Positions 33,622 to 43,472 are shown, counted from the first letter of the stretch. The stretch: DNA of 64,000 nt from Streptomyces antibioticus (GCF_001514065.1 NZ_KQ948423.1:1-64000), one strand, 5' to 3'. Numbers and translations are program-made. Notes: generated by a model from the sequence alone, not told the origin.

Positions 33622-35154
33622 GTGACTGCTCTCACTCTCAGCACCGCCGCGGCGCCCGGCCTGCGGGCCGACGCGATCGTGATCGGTGTCGCCAAGGGCG
33701 CTGCATCCCGGTCCGGGGGCCTGGTCGTCGCCCCGGGCGCCGAAGCCGTGGACAAGGCCTACGACGGCAAGCTCGCCGGCGTCCTGGAGACCCTCGGTGC
33801 CTCCGGTGCCGAGGGCGAGGTGACGAAGCTGCCCGCGCCGTCCGGTTTCAAGACGCCGCTCGTGGTGGCCGTGGGTCTCGGCCCGGAGCCCGAGAAGGAC
33901 TCCTCCTTCGACGCCGAGGCGCTGCGCCGGGCCGCCGGTACGGCCGCCCGCGCGCTGAACGGCGCGAAGAAGGCCGCGTTCGCGCTGCCGCTCGCGGACG
34001 CCGCCGACGCCGGTGCGGTCGCCGAGGGCGCGCTGCTGGGCGCGTACTCCTTCGACGCGTACAAGGAGAACGGCAAGGACCCGAAGAAGGGCAAGGCGCC
34101 GCTCGCCGAGGTGGCCCTGCTGGGCGGCAAGCCCCGCGACCGCGCCTACAAGGCGGCCGTCGAGCGGGCCCTCGCGGTCTCGGAGGAGCTGAACCGCGCT
34201 CGGGACCTGATCAACACCCCGCCGAACGACCTGTACCCGGAGGCCTTCGCCGCCGTCGTGCAGGCCGCGGGCAAGGAGCACGGCCTCAAGGTGCAGGTGC
34301 TCGACGACAAGGCGCTGGTCAAGGGCGGTTACGGCGGCATCCTGGGCGTCGGCGGCGGTTCCGAGGCGAAGCCACGGCTGGTGAAGCTGTCGTACACCTC
34401 CTCCAAGGCGAAGAAGCACCTGGCGCTGGTCGGCAAGGGCATCACGTACGACTCGGGCGGCATCTCGCTGAAGCCGGCCGGCCACAACGAGACGATGAAG
34501 TGCGACATGAGCGGTGCGGCGGCCGTCTTCGCCGCCGTCGTCGCGGTCGCGCGGCTCGGTCTCGAGGTGAACGTCACCGGGTGGCTGGCGCTCGCCGAGA
34601 ACATGCCGTCGGGGTCCGCGGTGCGGCCGGGTGACGTGCTGCGCATGTACAGCGGCAAGACCGTCGAGGTCCTCAACACCGACGCGGAGGGCCGGCTGGT
34701 GCTGGCCGACGCGCTGTGGGCGGCGTCGGAGGAGAAGCCGGACGCGATCGTCGACGTGGCGACGCTGACCGGGGCGATGATGCTGGCGCTGGGCAGCCGG
34801 ACGTACGGGATCATGGCCAACGACGACGCGTTCCGCACCGCTGTGCACGAGGCCGCGGAGGAGGTCGGCGAGCCGGCGTGGCCGATGCCGCTGCCGGAGC
34901 ACCTGCGCAAGGGGATGGACTCCCCGACCGCCGACATCGCGAACATGGGTGAGCGGATGGGCGGCGGGCTGGTCGCCGGGCTCTTCCTGCGCGAGTTCGT
35001 GGGCGAGGGGATCACCTGGGCGCACCTCGACATCGCGGGCCCGGCGTTCAACGAGGGTGGGCCGTTCGGGTACACGCCCAAGGGGGGTACGGGTACCGCT
35101 GTGCGTACGTTGGTGCGGCTGGCGGAGCTGACTGCCGCGGGTGACCTGGGCTGA
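33622..35154 (+). CDS. pepA: Leucyl aminopeptidase (M17)
   Basis: A cytosolic two-metal exopeptidase of 510 residues. The C-terminal catalytic domain has all landmarks: GKGITYDSGGISLKP, MKCDMSGAAAV, the signature NTDAEGRLVLADAL and metal ligands within, then HLDIAGPAFN. The N-terminal 170 residues are the variable regulatory domain. Start GTG at 33622; AGCGAG lies about 13 bases ahead, a rather long spacing. It precedes lpd on the same strand but 286 bases and a dispersed repeat separate them. Confidence 0.94.
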   Translation: MTALTLSTAAAPGLRADAIVIGVAKGAASRSGGLVVAPGAEAVDKAYDGKLAGVLETLGASGAEGEVTKLPAPSGFKTPLVVAVGLGPEPEKDSSFDAEALRRAAGTAARALNGAKKAAFALPLADAADAGAVAEGALLGAYSFDAYKENGKDPKKGKAPLAEVALLGGKPRDRAYKAAVERALAVSEELNRARDLINTPPNDLYPEAFAAVVQAAGKEHGLKVQVLDDKALVKGGYGGILGVGGGSEAKPRLVKLSYTSSKAKKHLALVGKGITYDSGGISLKPAGHNETMKCDMSGAAAVFAAVVAVARLGLEVNVTGWLALAENMPSGSAVRPGDVLRMYSGKTVEVLNTDAEGRLVLADALWAASEEKPDAIVDVATLTGAMMLALGSRTYGIMANDDAFRTAVHEAAEEVGEPAWPMPLPEHLRKGMDSPTADIANMGERMGGGLVAGLFLREFVGEGITWAHLDIAGPAFNEGGPFGYTPKGGTGTAVRTLVRLAELTAAGDLG

Positions 35155-35193
35155 CCATCGCCTGAGAGCTCGGTGCCCGGGGTTCGCGGGCGG

Positions 35194-35236
35194 CTGCGGG
35201 CCGGCTGTGGCCGGTCGCGCAGTTCCCCGCGCCCCT
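35194..35236 (+). repeat. Dispersed ~45-bp repeat, copy E
   Basis: CTGCGGGCCGGCTGTGGCCGG plus the core GCGCAGTTCCCCGCGCCCCT, 40 bases after the pepA stop. Confidence 0.8.
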
Positions 35237-35264
35237 GGGAGCCTCACCGCAAGGTCTCTCCTCA

Positions 35265-35286
35265 TGTGAGCGTGTGGTGTCTCACA
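35265..35286. promoter_or_regulatory. Inverted repeat upstream of lpd
   Basis: TGTGAG and CTCACA with a ten-base spacer. The left half continues as TGTGAGCGTGT, an 11-mer that recurs upstream of the gntR gene (39587-39597). Candidate regulator-binding site for the dehydrogenase-complex genes; nothing proves it. Confidence 0.35.
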
Positions 35287-35440
35287 CCCCGGCCCGGCGT
35301 CTCGTTCCCTTCGGACAAGTGCGAAGATGGGGCTCGGCAGGACAGGGCCCCACCACAGGGCCGAAGAAAGAGCGGCCGGACACCAGCCGCCGACCGGTCA
35401 CCGCAGACCGGCGTAGGCGCACATGCATGGAGGACGTGAC

Positions 35441-36829
35441 GTGGCGAACGACGCCAGCACCGTTTTCGACCTAGTGATCCTCGGCGGTGGTAGTGGCGGT
35501 TACGCCGCGGCCCTGCGCGGGGCGCAGCTGGGCCTGGACGTCGCCCTGATCGAGAAGGACAAGGTCGGCGGCACCTGCCTGCACCGGGGATGCATCCCCA
35601 CGAAGGCCCTGCTCCACGCGGGCGAGATCGCCGACCAGGCCCGCGAGAGCGAGCAGTTCGGTGTCAAGGCCACCTTCGAGGGCATCGACATCGCCGGGGT
35701 CCACAAGTACAAGGACGGTGTCATCTCCGGCCTGTACAAGGGCCTCCAGGGACTTGTCGCCTCCCGCAAGGTGACGTACATCGAGGGTGAGGGGCGGCTC
35801 TCCTCCCCCACCTCCGTCGACGTGAACGGCCAGCGCATCCAGGGCCGTCACGTGCTCCTCGCGACCGGCTCCGTGCCGAAGTCGCTGCCGGGCCTGGAGA
35901 TCGACGGCAACCGCATCATCTCCTCGGACCACGCCCTCGTCCTGGACCGCGTGCCGAAGTCCGCGATCATCCTCGGCGGCGGTGTCATCGGCGTCGAGTT
36001 CGCCTCGGCGTGGAAGTCCTTCGGCGCCGACGTCACGGTCATCGAGGGCCTGAAGCACCTCGTCCCCGTCGAGGACGAGAACTCCTCGAAGCTTCTTGAG
36101 CGCGCGTTCCGCAAGCGCGGCATCAAGTTCAACCTGGGCACCTTCTTCTCGAAGGCCGAGTACACCGCCGACGGCGTCAAGGTCACCCTGGCCGACGGCA
36201 AGGAGTTCGAGGCCGAGGTCCTGCTGGTGGCCGTCGGCCGCGGCCCCGTCTCCGCCGGTCTCGGCTACGAGGAGCAGGGCGTCGCGATGGACCGCGGCTA
36301 CGTCCTGGTCGACGAGTACATGCGGACGAACGTCCCCACCATCTCCGCCGTCGGCGACCTGGTCCCGACCCTCCAGCTCGCGCACGTCGGCTTCGCCGAG
36401 GGCATCCTGGTTGCGGAGCGTCTGGCCGGCCTCAAGGCCGTCCCGATCGACTACGACGGTGTCCCCCGCGTGACCTACTGCCACCCGGAGGTCGCCTCCG
36501 TCGGTATCACCGAGGCCAAGGCCAAGGAGATCTACGGTGCGGACAAGGTCGTCGCTCTGAAGTACAACCTGGCGGGCAACGGCAAGAGCAAGATCCTCCA
36601 GACCGCGGGCGAGATCAAGCTCGTCCAGGTCAAGGACGGTGCCGTGGTCGGCGTCCACATGGTCGGCGACCGGATGGGCGAGCAGGTCGGCGAGGCCCAG
36701 CTGATCTACAACTGGGAGGCGCTGCCGGCCGAGGTCGCCCAGCTCATCCACGCCCACCCGACGCAGAACGAGGCGCTCGGCGAGGCCCACCTGGCCCTGG
36801 CGGGCAAGCCGCTGCACGCGCACGACTGA
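35441..36829 (+). CDS. lpd: Dihydrolipoyl dehydrogenase (E3)
   Basis: FAD enzyme that reoxidises the lipoyl arms of 2-oxoacid dehydrogenase complexes, passing electrons to NAD+. The 462-residue protein shows the FAD loop LVILGGGSGGYAAALRG (11-27), the redox disulfide C46/C51 in GGTCLHRGCIPTKAL, a second nucleotide loop IILGGGVIGVEFASAW and the C-terminal His-Glu base region IHAHPTQNEALGEA. The GTG at 35441 has GGAGG at eight bases. sucB follows 79 bases on, so E3 and E2 are probably one operon. Active in the cytoplasm with AceE and SucB. Confidence 0.95.
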   Translation: MANDASTVFDLVILGGGSGGYAAALRGAQLGLDVALIEKDKVGGTCLHRGCIPTKALLHAGEIADQARESEQFGVKATFEGIDIAGVHKYKDGVISGLYKGLQGLVASRKVTYIEGEGRLSSPTSVDVNGQRIQGRHVLLATGSVPKSLPGLEIDGNRIISSDHALVLDRVPKSAIILGGGVIGVEFASAWKSFGADVTVIEGLKHLVPVEDENSSKLLERAFRKRGIKFNLGTFFSKAEYTADGVKVTLADGKEFEAEVLLVAVGRGPVSAGLGYEEQGVAMDRGYVLVDEYMRTNVPTISAVGDLVPTLQLAHVGFAEGILVAERLAGLKAVPIDYDGVPRVTYCHPEVASVGITEAKAKEIYGADKVVALKYNLAGNGKSKILQTAGEIKLVQVKDGAVVGVHMVGDRMGEQVGEAQLIYNWEALPAEVAQLIHAHPTQNEALGEAHLALAGKPLHAHD

Positions 36830-36908
36830 CCCTCGGTCGAACACCGCGAAGCGACTCCGTCTCCGCGACGACACAGACTTCCGCAATTCGTAAGGAGCAA
36901 CCGAAACC

Positions 36909-38702
36909 ATGGCGGTTTCCGTAACCCTTCCGGCGCTCGGCGAGAGCGTCACCGAGGGCACTGTCACCCGCTGGCTGAAGGCCGAGGGTGAGCGAGTAGA
37001 GGCCGACGAGCCGCTGCTCGAGGTGTCGACCGACAAGGTCGACACCGAGATCCCCTCCCCCGTGTCCGGCGTCCTGTCCTCCATCAAGGTCGCCGAGGAC
37101 GAGACCGTCGAGGTCGGCGCCGAGCTGGCCATCATCGACGACGGCACCGGCGCCCCCGCCGCCGCTCCGGCCCCGGCCGCCGAGCCCGCCCCCGAGCCCG
37201 CCGCGGCTCCGGAGCCGGCCGCTGCCGCCCCGTCCACCGAGCAGGCCGCCCCGGCGCCCGCTCCCACCGCCGAGGCCGCCACCGGCGGCGGCAACGCCGA
37301 GGGCACGGACGTCGTCCTGCCCGCGCTCGGCGAGTCCGTCACCGAGGGCACCGTCACCCGCTGGCTGAAGTCGGTCGGCGACTCCGTCGAGGCCGACGAG
37401 CCGCTGCTGGAGGTGTCGACCGACAAGGTCGACACCGAGATCCCGGCCCCGGTCTCCGGTGTCCTGCTGGAGATCACCGTCGGTGAGGACGAGACCGCCG
37501 AGGTCGGCGCCAAGCTCGCCGTCATCGGTGCCCCGGGTGCCGCTCCGGCCGCTGCCCCGGCTCCTGCCGCTCCGGCCCCGGCCGCCGCTGCTCCGGCTCC
37601 GGCGCCCGCGCCCGCTCCGGCCGCCCCCGTGGCGCCGCCGGCTCCGGCCCCCGCCGCGCCCGTGGCTGCTCCGGCTCCGGTCGCCGCTCCGGCTCCGGCT
37701 CCGGCGCCCGCTCCGGTGGCCGCCGCTCCGGCCGCGCCCGCCCCCGCCGCCACCTCCGGTGACGACGGCGCCTACGTGACCCCGCTGGTGCGCAAGCTCG
37801 CCGCCGAGCACGGTGTCGCGCTGGCCTCCGTCAAGGGCACCGGCGTCGGCGGTCGTATCCGCAAGCAGGACGTCATCGCCGCCGCCGAGGCCGCGAAGGC
37901 CGCCGCCGCTGCCCCGGCTCCGGCCGCGGCTGCTCCGGCCGCCTCCGCCGCCAAGAAGGCGCCGACCCTGGAGGCCTCCCCCCTCCGTGGCCAGACCGTC
38001 AAGATGCCGCGCATCCGCAAGGTCATCGGCGACAACATGGTCAAGGCGCTGCACGAGCAGGCGCAGCTGTCCTCGGTCGTCGAGGTCGACGTCACGCGTC
38101 TGATGAAGCTGCGCGCCCGCGCCAAGGACGCGTTCGCGGCCCGTGAGGGCGTCAAGCTCTCCCCGATGCCGTTCTTCGTCAAGGCGGCGGCCCAGGCGCT
38201 GAAGGCGCACGCGCCGATCAACGCCAAGATCAACGAGGGCGAAGGCACGATCACCTACTTCGACACCGAGAACATCGGTATCGCGGTGGACTCCGAGAAG
38301 GGCCTGATGACCCCGGTCATCAAGCACGCGGGCGACCTCAACATCGCCGGCATCGCGAAGGCCACGGCGGAGCTGGCCGGCAAGGTCCGCGCCAACAAGA
38401 TCACGCCCGACGAGCTGTCCGGCGCGACCTTCACCATCTCCAACACCGGCTCGCGCGGTGCGCTCTTCGACACGATCATCGTGCCGCCGGGCCAGGTCGC
38501 GATCCTCGGCATCGGTGCCACGGTCAAGCGCCCGGCGGTCATCGAGACCGAGGAGGGCACGGTCATCGGCGTCCGCGACATGACCTACCTGACCCTCTCC
38601 TACGACCACCGTCTGGTGGACGGCGCCGACGCCGCCCGTTACCTGACCGCGGTCAAGGCGATCCTGGAGGCGGGCGAGTTCGAGGTCGAACTCGGCCTGT
38701 AA
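36909..38702 (+). CDS. sucB: Dihydrolipoamide acyltransferase (E2), two lipoyl domains
   Basis: The E2 core of the pyruvate/2-oxoglutarate dehydrogenase system, 597 residues. Two almost identical lipoyl domains carry their lysines at K43 and K173 in [11 protein letters not shown], joined by Ala/Pro linkers that account for the striking repetitive DNA at 37150-37270 and 37540-37760. A peripheral subunit-binding domain follows ([28 protein letters not shown]), then the acyltransferase domain with [16 protein letters not shown]. In actinobacteria a SucB-named E2 often serves both AceE and the 2-oxoglutarate E1; with aceE nearby that is likely here. LipA and LipB, encoded 18 kb downstream, would attach and complete the lipoyl groups. 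Confidence 0.94.
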   Translation: MAVSVTLPALGESVTEGTVTRWLKAEGERVEADEPLLEVSTDKVDTEIPSPVSGVLSSIKVAEDETVEVGAELAIIDDGTGAPAAAPAPAAEPAPEPAAAPEPAAAAPSTEQAAPAPAPTAEAATGGGNAEGTDVVLPALGESVTEGTVTRWLKSVGDSVEADEPLLEVSTDKVDTEIPAPVSGVLLEITVGEDETAEVGAKLAVIGAPGAAPAAAPAPAAPAPAAAAPAPAPAPAPAAPVAPPAPAPAAPVAAPAPVAAPAPAPAPAPVAAAPAAPAPAATSGDDGAYVTPLVRKLAAEHGVALASVKGTGVGGRIRKQDVIAAAEAAKAAAAAPAPAAAAPAASAAKKAPTLEASPLRGQTVKMPRIRKVIGDNMVKALHEQAQLSSVVEVDVTRLMKLRARAKDAFAAREGVKLSPMPFFVKAAAQALKAHAPINAKINEGEGTITYFDTENIGIAVDSEKGLMTPVIKHAGDLNIAGIAKATAELAGKVRANKITPDELSGATFTISNTGSRGALFDTIIVPPGQVAILGIGATVKRPAVIETEEGTVIGVRDMTYLTLSYDHRLVDGADAARYLTAVKAILEAGEFEVELGL

Positions 38703-38719
38703 GCCTCGTCAGTGCCTGT

Positions 38720-38757
38720 ACGGTGCCCCGTCCGGAGCTTTCCGGGCGGGGCACCGT
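38720..38757. terminator. Strong hairpin terminator after sucB
   Basis: A 17-bp stem (ACGGTGCCCCGTCCGGA with TCCGGGCGGGGCACCGT, one G-T mismatch) and a four-base loop between convergent genes. Confidence 0.85.
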
Positions 38758-38765
38758 CATGTCCG

Positions 38766-39440
38766 CTACCGGGGCGTCAGCGTGCGGTCGCTCCAGGCCC
38801 ACAGCGTCTCGACCCACACGTTCGGGACGTTGAGCCGGGGCGAGTAGGTCAGATGCCGGGTCCGGTAGGCCTTCAGGACGTCGTACGTGGCGTCGAGGCA
38901 GTCGCGTGAGGTCAGCTCGCCGGTCCTCCGGTCGAGGCCGACGAGGAAGCCGCGGCTCTCGACCGTGCGGATCATGGCCCAGGCCGCGTTCACGTCACTG
39001 GTCGAGGACGCGACACAGCGGTAACGGCTGTACGGGTGCGTCGACTTGCCGGGGTAGTGGGCGTCCCGGGACATGTCGCTGAGCATGCGGTCGTACGACC
39101 CTTGCGCGTGCCAGGCGCCGATGTCGCCGCCCGGCGGGGTGTAGAGCTTGTTGGTGGGGTTCTCCACGGCGCCGTAGACCCACTGGTTCGTGCCGGTGAC
39201 CCGGAAGCCCCAGCCGACGTGCCCGAACTTCTGCGCCCCGTCCGGCTTGACGAAGACGCAGGCGCCGCCGGCCTGGCCGCCGCCCGCCATGTTGGTGAGC
39301 GCCGCGGAGGTGCCGCTGGGCGCGGCCGCCGCCTTCGTCCTGGTGGCCGTCTGCTGGCAGCCGGTGATGCCGACGATCGCGCCGATCACGGCCGCCGCGG
39401 CGGTCCAGCGGAGTGCTCCGCGCCGTCCTCGGTTGTTCAT
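38766..39440 (-). CDS. Secreted lipoprotein with a possible permuted papain-like (NlpC/LRAT-type) domain
   Basis: A 224-residue lipoprotein; the signal peptide ends GITGC with lipidated C28. The mature part contains FGHVGWGFRV (H74) and later SRDCLDATYDVLKAY (C181). A His before the Cys, each in such a setting, resembles circularly permuted NlpC/P60 or LRAT-like proteins, but this is an inference from two motifs. Four further cysteines could form disulfides. It is convergent with sucB and divergent from the GntR gene and looks unrelated to both by function. No better identity found. Confidence 0.7.
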   Translation of the reverse strand: MNNRGRRGALRWTAAAAVIGAIVGITGCQQTATRTKAAAAPSGTSAALTNMAGGGQAGGACVFVKPDGAQKFGHVGWGFRVTGTNQWVYGAVENPTNKLYTPPGGDIGAWHAQGSYDRMLSDMSRDAHYPGKSTHPYSRYRCVASSTSDVNAAWAMIRTVESRGFLVGLDRRTGELTSRDCLDATYDVLKAYRTRHLTYSPRLNVPNVWVETLWAWSDRTLTPR

Positions 39441-39586
39441 GCCATCCCCCGATGGTGCGGGGGCGCCCCGCGCGGGCACCCCATGCCGACCGCGACGGGG
39501 AAGCGGCGTCCCGGGGTTCCTCCGGTGACACGGCGGTGACACCTCCGGGGCCGCTCCGGTACGGGGCTTTACACGGCGTGTCGTCC

Positions 39587-39606
39587 TGTGAGCGTGTAAG
39601 TCTCGT
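39587..39606. promoter_or_regulatory. TGTGAGCGTGT element upstream of gntR
   Basis: The 11-mer seen at the lpd inverted repeat recurs here and is followed after 12 bases by CTCAC, so GTGAG and CTCAC form a looser inverted repeat. The 279-bp region 39441-39719 otherwise holds only the two divergent promoters. Confidence 0.3.
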
Positions 39607-39661
39607 CTCACCTGCGGGAAAGCGCCCCCGTGCGCCCCTCCGGGAAGCGCTTGCGGCCTTA

Positions 39662-39676
39662 TTGTCTAAACGTCAA
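39662..39676. promoter_or_regulatory. Imperfect palindrome in the gntR promoter
   Basis: TTGTC-TAAAC-GTCAA, a 15-bp palindrome with one mismatch, in the only AT-rich patch ahead of the regulator gene. GntR/FCD regulators commonly bind such sites to control themselves. Confidence 0.4.
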
Positions 39677-39719
39677 ACGCCCCCGGGGCCGATGGGCGGC
39701 CCCTCTTTAAGGAGCACTC

Positions 39720-40352
39720 ATGACCGCGCCCGTCGTCCACTCGCTGCGCGAACAGATCCGCGAGCACATCGTGGAGGGGATCGTCAGCGGGCGCTGGAAG
39801 CCGGGCGAGCGCATCGTCGAGCGACGGATCGCGACCGAGCTGGAGGTCAGCCAGACGCCGGTGCGGGAGGCGCTGCGCGAGCTGGAGTCGCTGCGGCTGA
39901 TCGAGTCGGCGCCGAACAAGGGCGTGCGGGTGCGCAACCTGACGGCGGCCGACCTGGAGGAGAGCTACCCGGTCCGGGCCGGTCTGGAGGCGATCGCGGC
40001 GGAGCTGGCGGCCGAGCGGCTGGCGGGCGACTGCTCGGCCCTGGAGCCGCATGTCGCCGCGCTGTACGAGGCGGACCGGGAGTCGGACGGCACGGCACAG
40101 GTGCGGCACACGGTGGGCTTCCACCGGGAGATGGTCCGGGCGGCGGGCAACTCGGTGCTGCTGCACACCTGGGAGGGGCTCGGCATCGAGGTGTTCACGG
40201 CCCTGTCGATCCGGTGGCTGGGCACGGTGCAGCAGTCGTACGCGGAGGAGCACGAGGAGTTGGTGCAGGCGTTTCGGCGCCGGGATCCTCGTATCGCGGA
40301 GCTGGTGAAGGCGCATGTGCTGGGCTGCGCCCCGCGGCATGAAGGCGAGTAG
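39720..40352 (+). CDS. GntR-family (FCD/FadR-type) transcriptional regulator
   Basis: A 210-residue regulator. The N-terminal winged helix spans about 5-75 (LREQIREHIVEGIVSGRWKPG, then RIATELEVSQTPVREALRELES). The C-terminal 130 residues are an all-helical FCD ligand domain with probable metal/acid-binding histidines in VRHTVGFHREMV and EEHEELVQAF. AAGGAG precedes the ATG. It sits directly upstream of aceE, which has a perfect palindrome in its promoter; a PdhR-like role, sensing pyruvate or a related acid, is the obvious guess, but ligand and targets are not shown by sequence. Confidence 0.9.
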   Translation: MTAPVVHSLREQIREHIVEGIVSGRWKPGERIVERRIATELEVSQTPVREALRELESLRLIESAPNKGVRVRNLTAADLEESYPVRAGLEAIAAELAAERLAGDCSALEPHVAALYEADRESDGTAQVRHTVGFHREMVRAAGNSVLLHTWEGLGIEVFTALSIRWLGTVQQSYAEEHEELVQAFRRRDPRIAELVKAHVLGCAPRHEGE

Positions 40353-40373
40353 GCGGGGTTTCAGAGGTGCGTT

Positions 40374-40420
40374 GGCGGGTGCGGGTCCGCTGTGGCTGGT
40401 CGCGCAGTTCCCCGCGCCCC
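40374..40420 (+). repeat. Dispersed ~45-bp repeat, copy F
   Basis: GGCGGGTGCGGGTCCGCTGTGGCTGG plus the core at 40401-40420, 22 bases after the gntR stop. Confidence 0.8.
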
Positions 40421-40531
40421 CAGGTACGTGATACCTCCCCGCGCCACCCGAGCAGCCCCCCGCTCACCTGCGAAAACAGGCCCCTGGAAAGGTCACCCGG
40501 TGCCACTGGGAGAGGCACCGCGTGCCGACTT

Positions 40532-40545
40532 TCTCGGAAACGAGA
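40532..40545. other. Short inverted repeat TCTCG-GAAA-CGAGA
   Basis: Five-base arms around a GAAA tetraloop, 20 bases upstream of the aceE operator. It could be a weak terminator stem for gntR or a second protein-binding site. Confidence 0.35.
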
Positions 40546-40564
40546 GGTTTTGCCCTTCAACCCT

Positions 40565-40594
40565 TTGATCGATCATCGATCAGGGAGTTACAGT
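40565..40594 (+). promoter_or_regulatory. aceE promoter with embedded 17-bp palindromic operator
   Basis: TGATCGATCATCGATCA at 40566-40582 is a perfect palindrome (8-bp arms, one central base). It overlaps a -35 candidate TTGATC (40565-40570) and the spacer up to TACAGT (40589-40594), a likely -10. A protein bound here would block RNA polymerase. The neighbouring GntR/FCD regulator is the best candidate. Confidence 0.65.
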
Positions 40595-40722
40595 CACCGA
40601 CGGGCCTCCACCGGGGCCTGACGGGCTTCCACCGAAGCTCAAGCCCTGTCCTGCCAAAGACCTAGGGCACCCCCGAACCCTTACCGATGAGGGAACCCCC
40701 TTCGACTGAGGAAGGCGGCGAC

Positions 40723-43428
40723 ATGACCGACCCCAACGCCATCCAGCCGAGCGAGCTCGACCAGCTCCCCGACCGGGACCCCGAGGAGACCGCCGAATGG
40801 CAGGCCTCCCTGGACGCGGTCGCCAAGGCTGCCGGCCCGCACCGTGCCGCGTACCTGATGCGCCGCACGCTGGAGAGGGCGGAGGGCAACGGCATCGCGC
40901 TGCCGAAGCTCCTCGAGACGGACTACGTCAACACCATCCCCACCTCCGCGGAGCCGGGCCTGCCCGGTGACCCGGAGATGGAGGCCCGGATCACCGCCTG
41001 GAACCGCTGGAACGCGGCGGCCATGGTGACCCGGGGCAGCAAGTACGGCGTCGGCGGCCACATCGCCACCTTCGCCTCCGCGGCCTGGCTCTACGAGACC
41101 GGCTTCAACCACTTCTTCAAGGGCAAGGAAGCCGACGGTTCCGGCGACCAGCTCTACATCCAGGGCCACGCCTCCCCCGGCATCTACGCCCGCGCGTTCC
41201 TCGACGGGCGTCTCAACGAGGCGCACCTCGACAACTTCCGCCGCGAGTCGGGCGGCAACGGCCTCCCGTCGTACCCGCACCCCCGCCGGCTGCCCTGGCT
41301 GTGGGAGTTCCCGACCGTGTCCATGGGTCTCGGTCCGCTCTCCGCCATCTACCAGGCGCGCTTCAACCGGTACCTCACCAACCGCGGCATCAAGGACGTC
41401 TCCGCCTCGCACGTCTGGGCGTTCCTCGGCGACGGCGAGATGGACGAGCCGGAGTCGACGGCGGCACTCGCACTCGCCTCGCGTGAGGGTCTCGACAACC
41501 TCACCTTCGTCATCAACTGCAACCTCCAGCGCCTCGACGGCCCGGTCCGCGCGAACTTCAAGATCGTGCAGGAGCTGGAGGCCCAGTTCCGCGGCGCCGG
41601 CTGGAACGTCATCAAGACGCTGTGGGGCAGCGCGTGGGACGAGCTGTTCCAGCTCGACACCACGGGCGCGCTCGTACGCCGGCTGCGCGAGGTACCGGAC
41701 GCGCAGGTCCAGACGTACCAGACCCGTGACGCCGCCTACATCCGCCAGGACTTCTTCGGCAAGGACCCGGCGCTCGCCGAGATGGCGAAGCTGCTGTCCG
41801 ACGACAAGATCCTGGAGTGTTTCCACCTCTCCCGCGGTGGCCACGAGGCACGCAAGGTGTACGCCGCCTACAAGGCCGCCGTCGAGTTCAAGGGCGCCCC
41901 GACGGTGATCCTGGCCCAGACGGTCAAGGGCCACACGCTCGGCGAGGGCTTCGCGTCGAAGAACGCCAACCACCAGATGAAGAAGCTGACGGTGGACGAG
42001 TTCAAGACGATGCGTGATCTTCTTGAGCTGCCCATCTCGGACAGCGCCTTCGTCGACGGTGTCGTGCCCTACGGCCACCCCGGTGCCGACTCCCCCGAGG
42101 TGCGCTACCTCCAGGAGCGCCGCGCGGCCCTCGGCGGCCCGGCCCCGGCCCGCCGTACGCACGCGCTCGCCCCGCTGCCCGCCCCCGCCGAGAAGGCCTT
42201 CGCCTCCTTCGACAAGGGCTCCGGCTCCCAGAACGTGGCCACCACCATGGCCTTCGTCCGCCTGATCAAGGACCTGGTCCGCGACAAGGAGACGGGCAAG
42301 CGCTGGGTGCCGATCGTCCCCGACGAGGCGCGCACCTTCGGCATGGAGAGCCTCTTCCCGTCCCTGGGCATCTACTCGCCCAAGGGCCAGACGTACGAGC
42401 CGGTCGACCGCGACCAGCTGATGTACTACAAGGAGGCCAAGAACGGCCAGATCCTCAACGAGGGGATCACCGAGGCCGGTTCGATGGCCGACTTCATCGC
42501 CGCGTCCACCGCGTACTCCACGCACGGCGAAGCGATGATCCCGTTCTACATCTTCTACTCGATGTTCGGCTGGCAGCGCACGGCCGACCAGATGTGGCAG
42601 CTCGGCGATCAGCTGGGCCGCGGCTTCCTGGTCGGCGCGACGGCCGGTCGGACGACCCTGACGGGTGAGGGCCTCCAGCACGCGGACGGCCACTCGCCGG
42701 TCATCGCGGCGACCAACCCCGCGTCCCTGTCGTACGACCCGGCGTTCGCGTACGAGGTCGCCACGATCGTCAAGGACGGTCTGCGCCGGATGTACGGCGA
42801 GGCGGCCCCGGGTGAGGACCCGAACGTCTTCTACTACCTGACGGTCTACAACGAGCCGCTCCCGCAGCCGGCGAAGCCGTCCGGCCTCGGCATCGACGAG
42901 GGCATCGTCAAGGGCATGTACCGCTTCAACACGGCGGAGTCGGCGGGCCTGAACGTGGCCGCGGCCAACGCCCCGCGCATCCAGCTGCTGGGCTCCGGCA
43001 CGGCGATCCACTGGACGCTCAAGGCGCAGCAGCTGCTGGCCGAGGAGTGGGGCGTGGCGGCCGACGTCTGGTCGGCGACGTCCTGGACCGAGCTGCGCCG
43101 TGACGCGCTGGAGGCCGACGCGGCCCTGCTGCGCGGCGAGGAGCGGGTGCCGTACGTCCGTCAGGCGCTGCACGGCGCCGAGGGCCCGGTCCTGGCCGTC
43201 TCCGACTACATGCGCCAGGTCCCGGACCAGATCGCGCAGTGGGTCGAGCAGGACTGGTCGTCGCTGGGTGCGGACGGCTTCGGCCTCTCCGACACCCGCG
43301 AGGCGGCCCGCCGCCACTTCGGTGTCGACGCCGAGTCGATCGTCGTGGCCGCGCTGGCCCAGCTGGCGCGCCGCGGCGAGGTCAAGGCGACGGCGGTGAA
43401 GGAAGCGCGCGAGAAGTACGGGCTGTGA
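40723..43428 (+). CDS. aceE: Pyruvate dehydrogenase E1 component, homodimeric type
   Basis: Thiamin-diphosphate enzyme that decarboxylates pyruvate and acylates the E2 lipoyl arm. The 901-residue length is that of homodimeric AceE, not the alpha/beta type. The ThDP signature is [16 protein letters not shown]...[16 protein letters not shown], preceded by [16 protein letters not shown]; the transketolase-like middle has [20 protein letters not shown] and [14 protein letters not shown]. The ATG at 40723 has GAGGAAGG at eight bases. Together with lpd and sucB it supplies the three enzyme activities needed, though E1 is separate from the E3-E2 pair and has its own regulated promoter. Confidence 0.96.
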   Translation: MTDPNAIQPSELDQLPDRDPEETAEWQASLDAVAKAAGPHRAAYLMRRTLERAEGNGIALPKLLETDYVNTIPTSAEPGLPGDPEMEARITAWNRWNAAAMVTRGSKYGVGGHIATFASAAWLYETGFNHFFKGKEADGSGDQLYIQGHASPGIYARAFLDGRLNEAHLDNFRRESGGNGLPSYPHPRRLPWLWEFPTVSMGLGPLSAIYQARFNRYLTNRGIKDVSASHVWAFLGDGEMDEPESTAALALASREGLDNLTFVINCNLQRLDGPVRANFKIVQELEAQFRGAGWNVIKTLWGSAWDELFQLDTTGALVRRLREVPDAQVQTYQTRDAAYIRQDFFGKDPALAEMAKLLSDDKILECFHLSRGGHEARKVYAAYKAAVEFKGAPTVILAQTVKGHTLGEGFASKNANHQMKKLTVDEFKTMRDLLELPISDSAFVDGVVPYGHPGADSPEVRYLQERRAALGGPAPARRTHALAPLPAPAEKAFASFDKGSGSQNVATTMAFVRLIKDLVRDKETGKRWVPIVPDEARTFGMESLFPSLGIYSPKGQTYEPVDRDQLMYYKEAKNGQILNEGITEAGSMADFIAASTAYSTHGEAMIPFYIFYSMFGWQRTADQMWQLGDQLGRGFLVGATAGRTTLTGEGLQHADGHSPVIAATNPASLSYDPAFAYEVATIVKDGLRRMYGEAAPGEDPNVFYYLTVYNEPLPQPAKPSGLGIDEGIVKGMYRFNTAESAGLNVAAANAPRIQLLGSGTAIHWTLKAQQLLAEEWGVAADVWSATSWTELRRDALEADAALLRGEERVPYVRQALHGAEGPVLAVSDYMRQVPDQIAQWVEQDWSSLGADGFGLSDTREAARRHFGVDAESIVVAALAQLARRGEVKATAVKEAREKYGL

Positions 43429-43442
43429 GAGCCCGCTGACGG

Positions 43443-43472
43443 ACGAGGCCCCCGCTGCGGCGGGGGCCTCGT
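43443..43472 (+). terminator. Hairpin terminator after aceE
   Basis: A perfect 13-bp stem ACGAGGCCCCCGC / GCGGGGGCCTCGT with a four-base loop, 15 bases past the aceE stop. Confidence 0.85.

Noticed and set aside
37150-37760. Repetitive DNA inside sucB considered as a repeat array
   Set aside because: It encodes the Ala/Pro linkers between lipoyl and binding domains, a normal feature of E2 proteins. There are no spacers or palindromes as in CRISPR.
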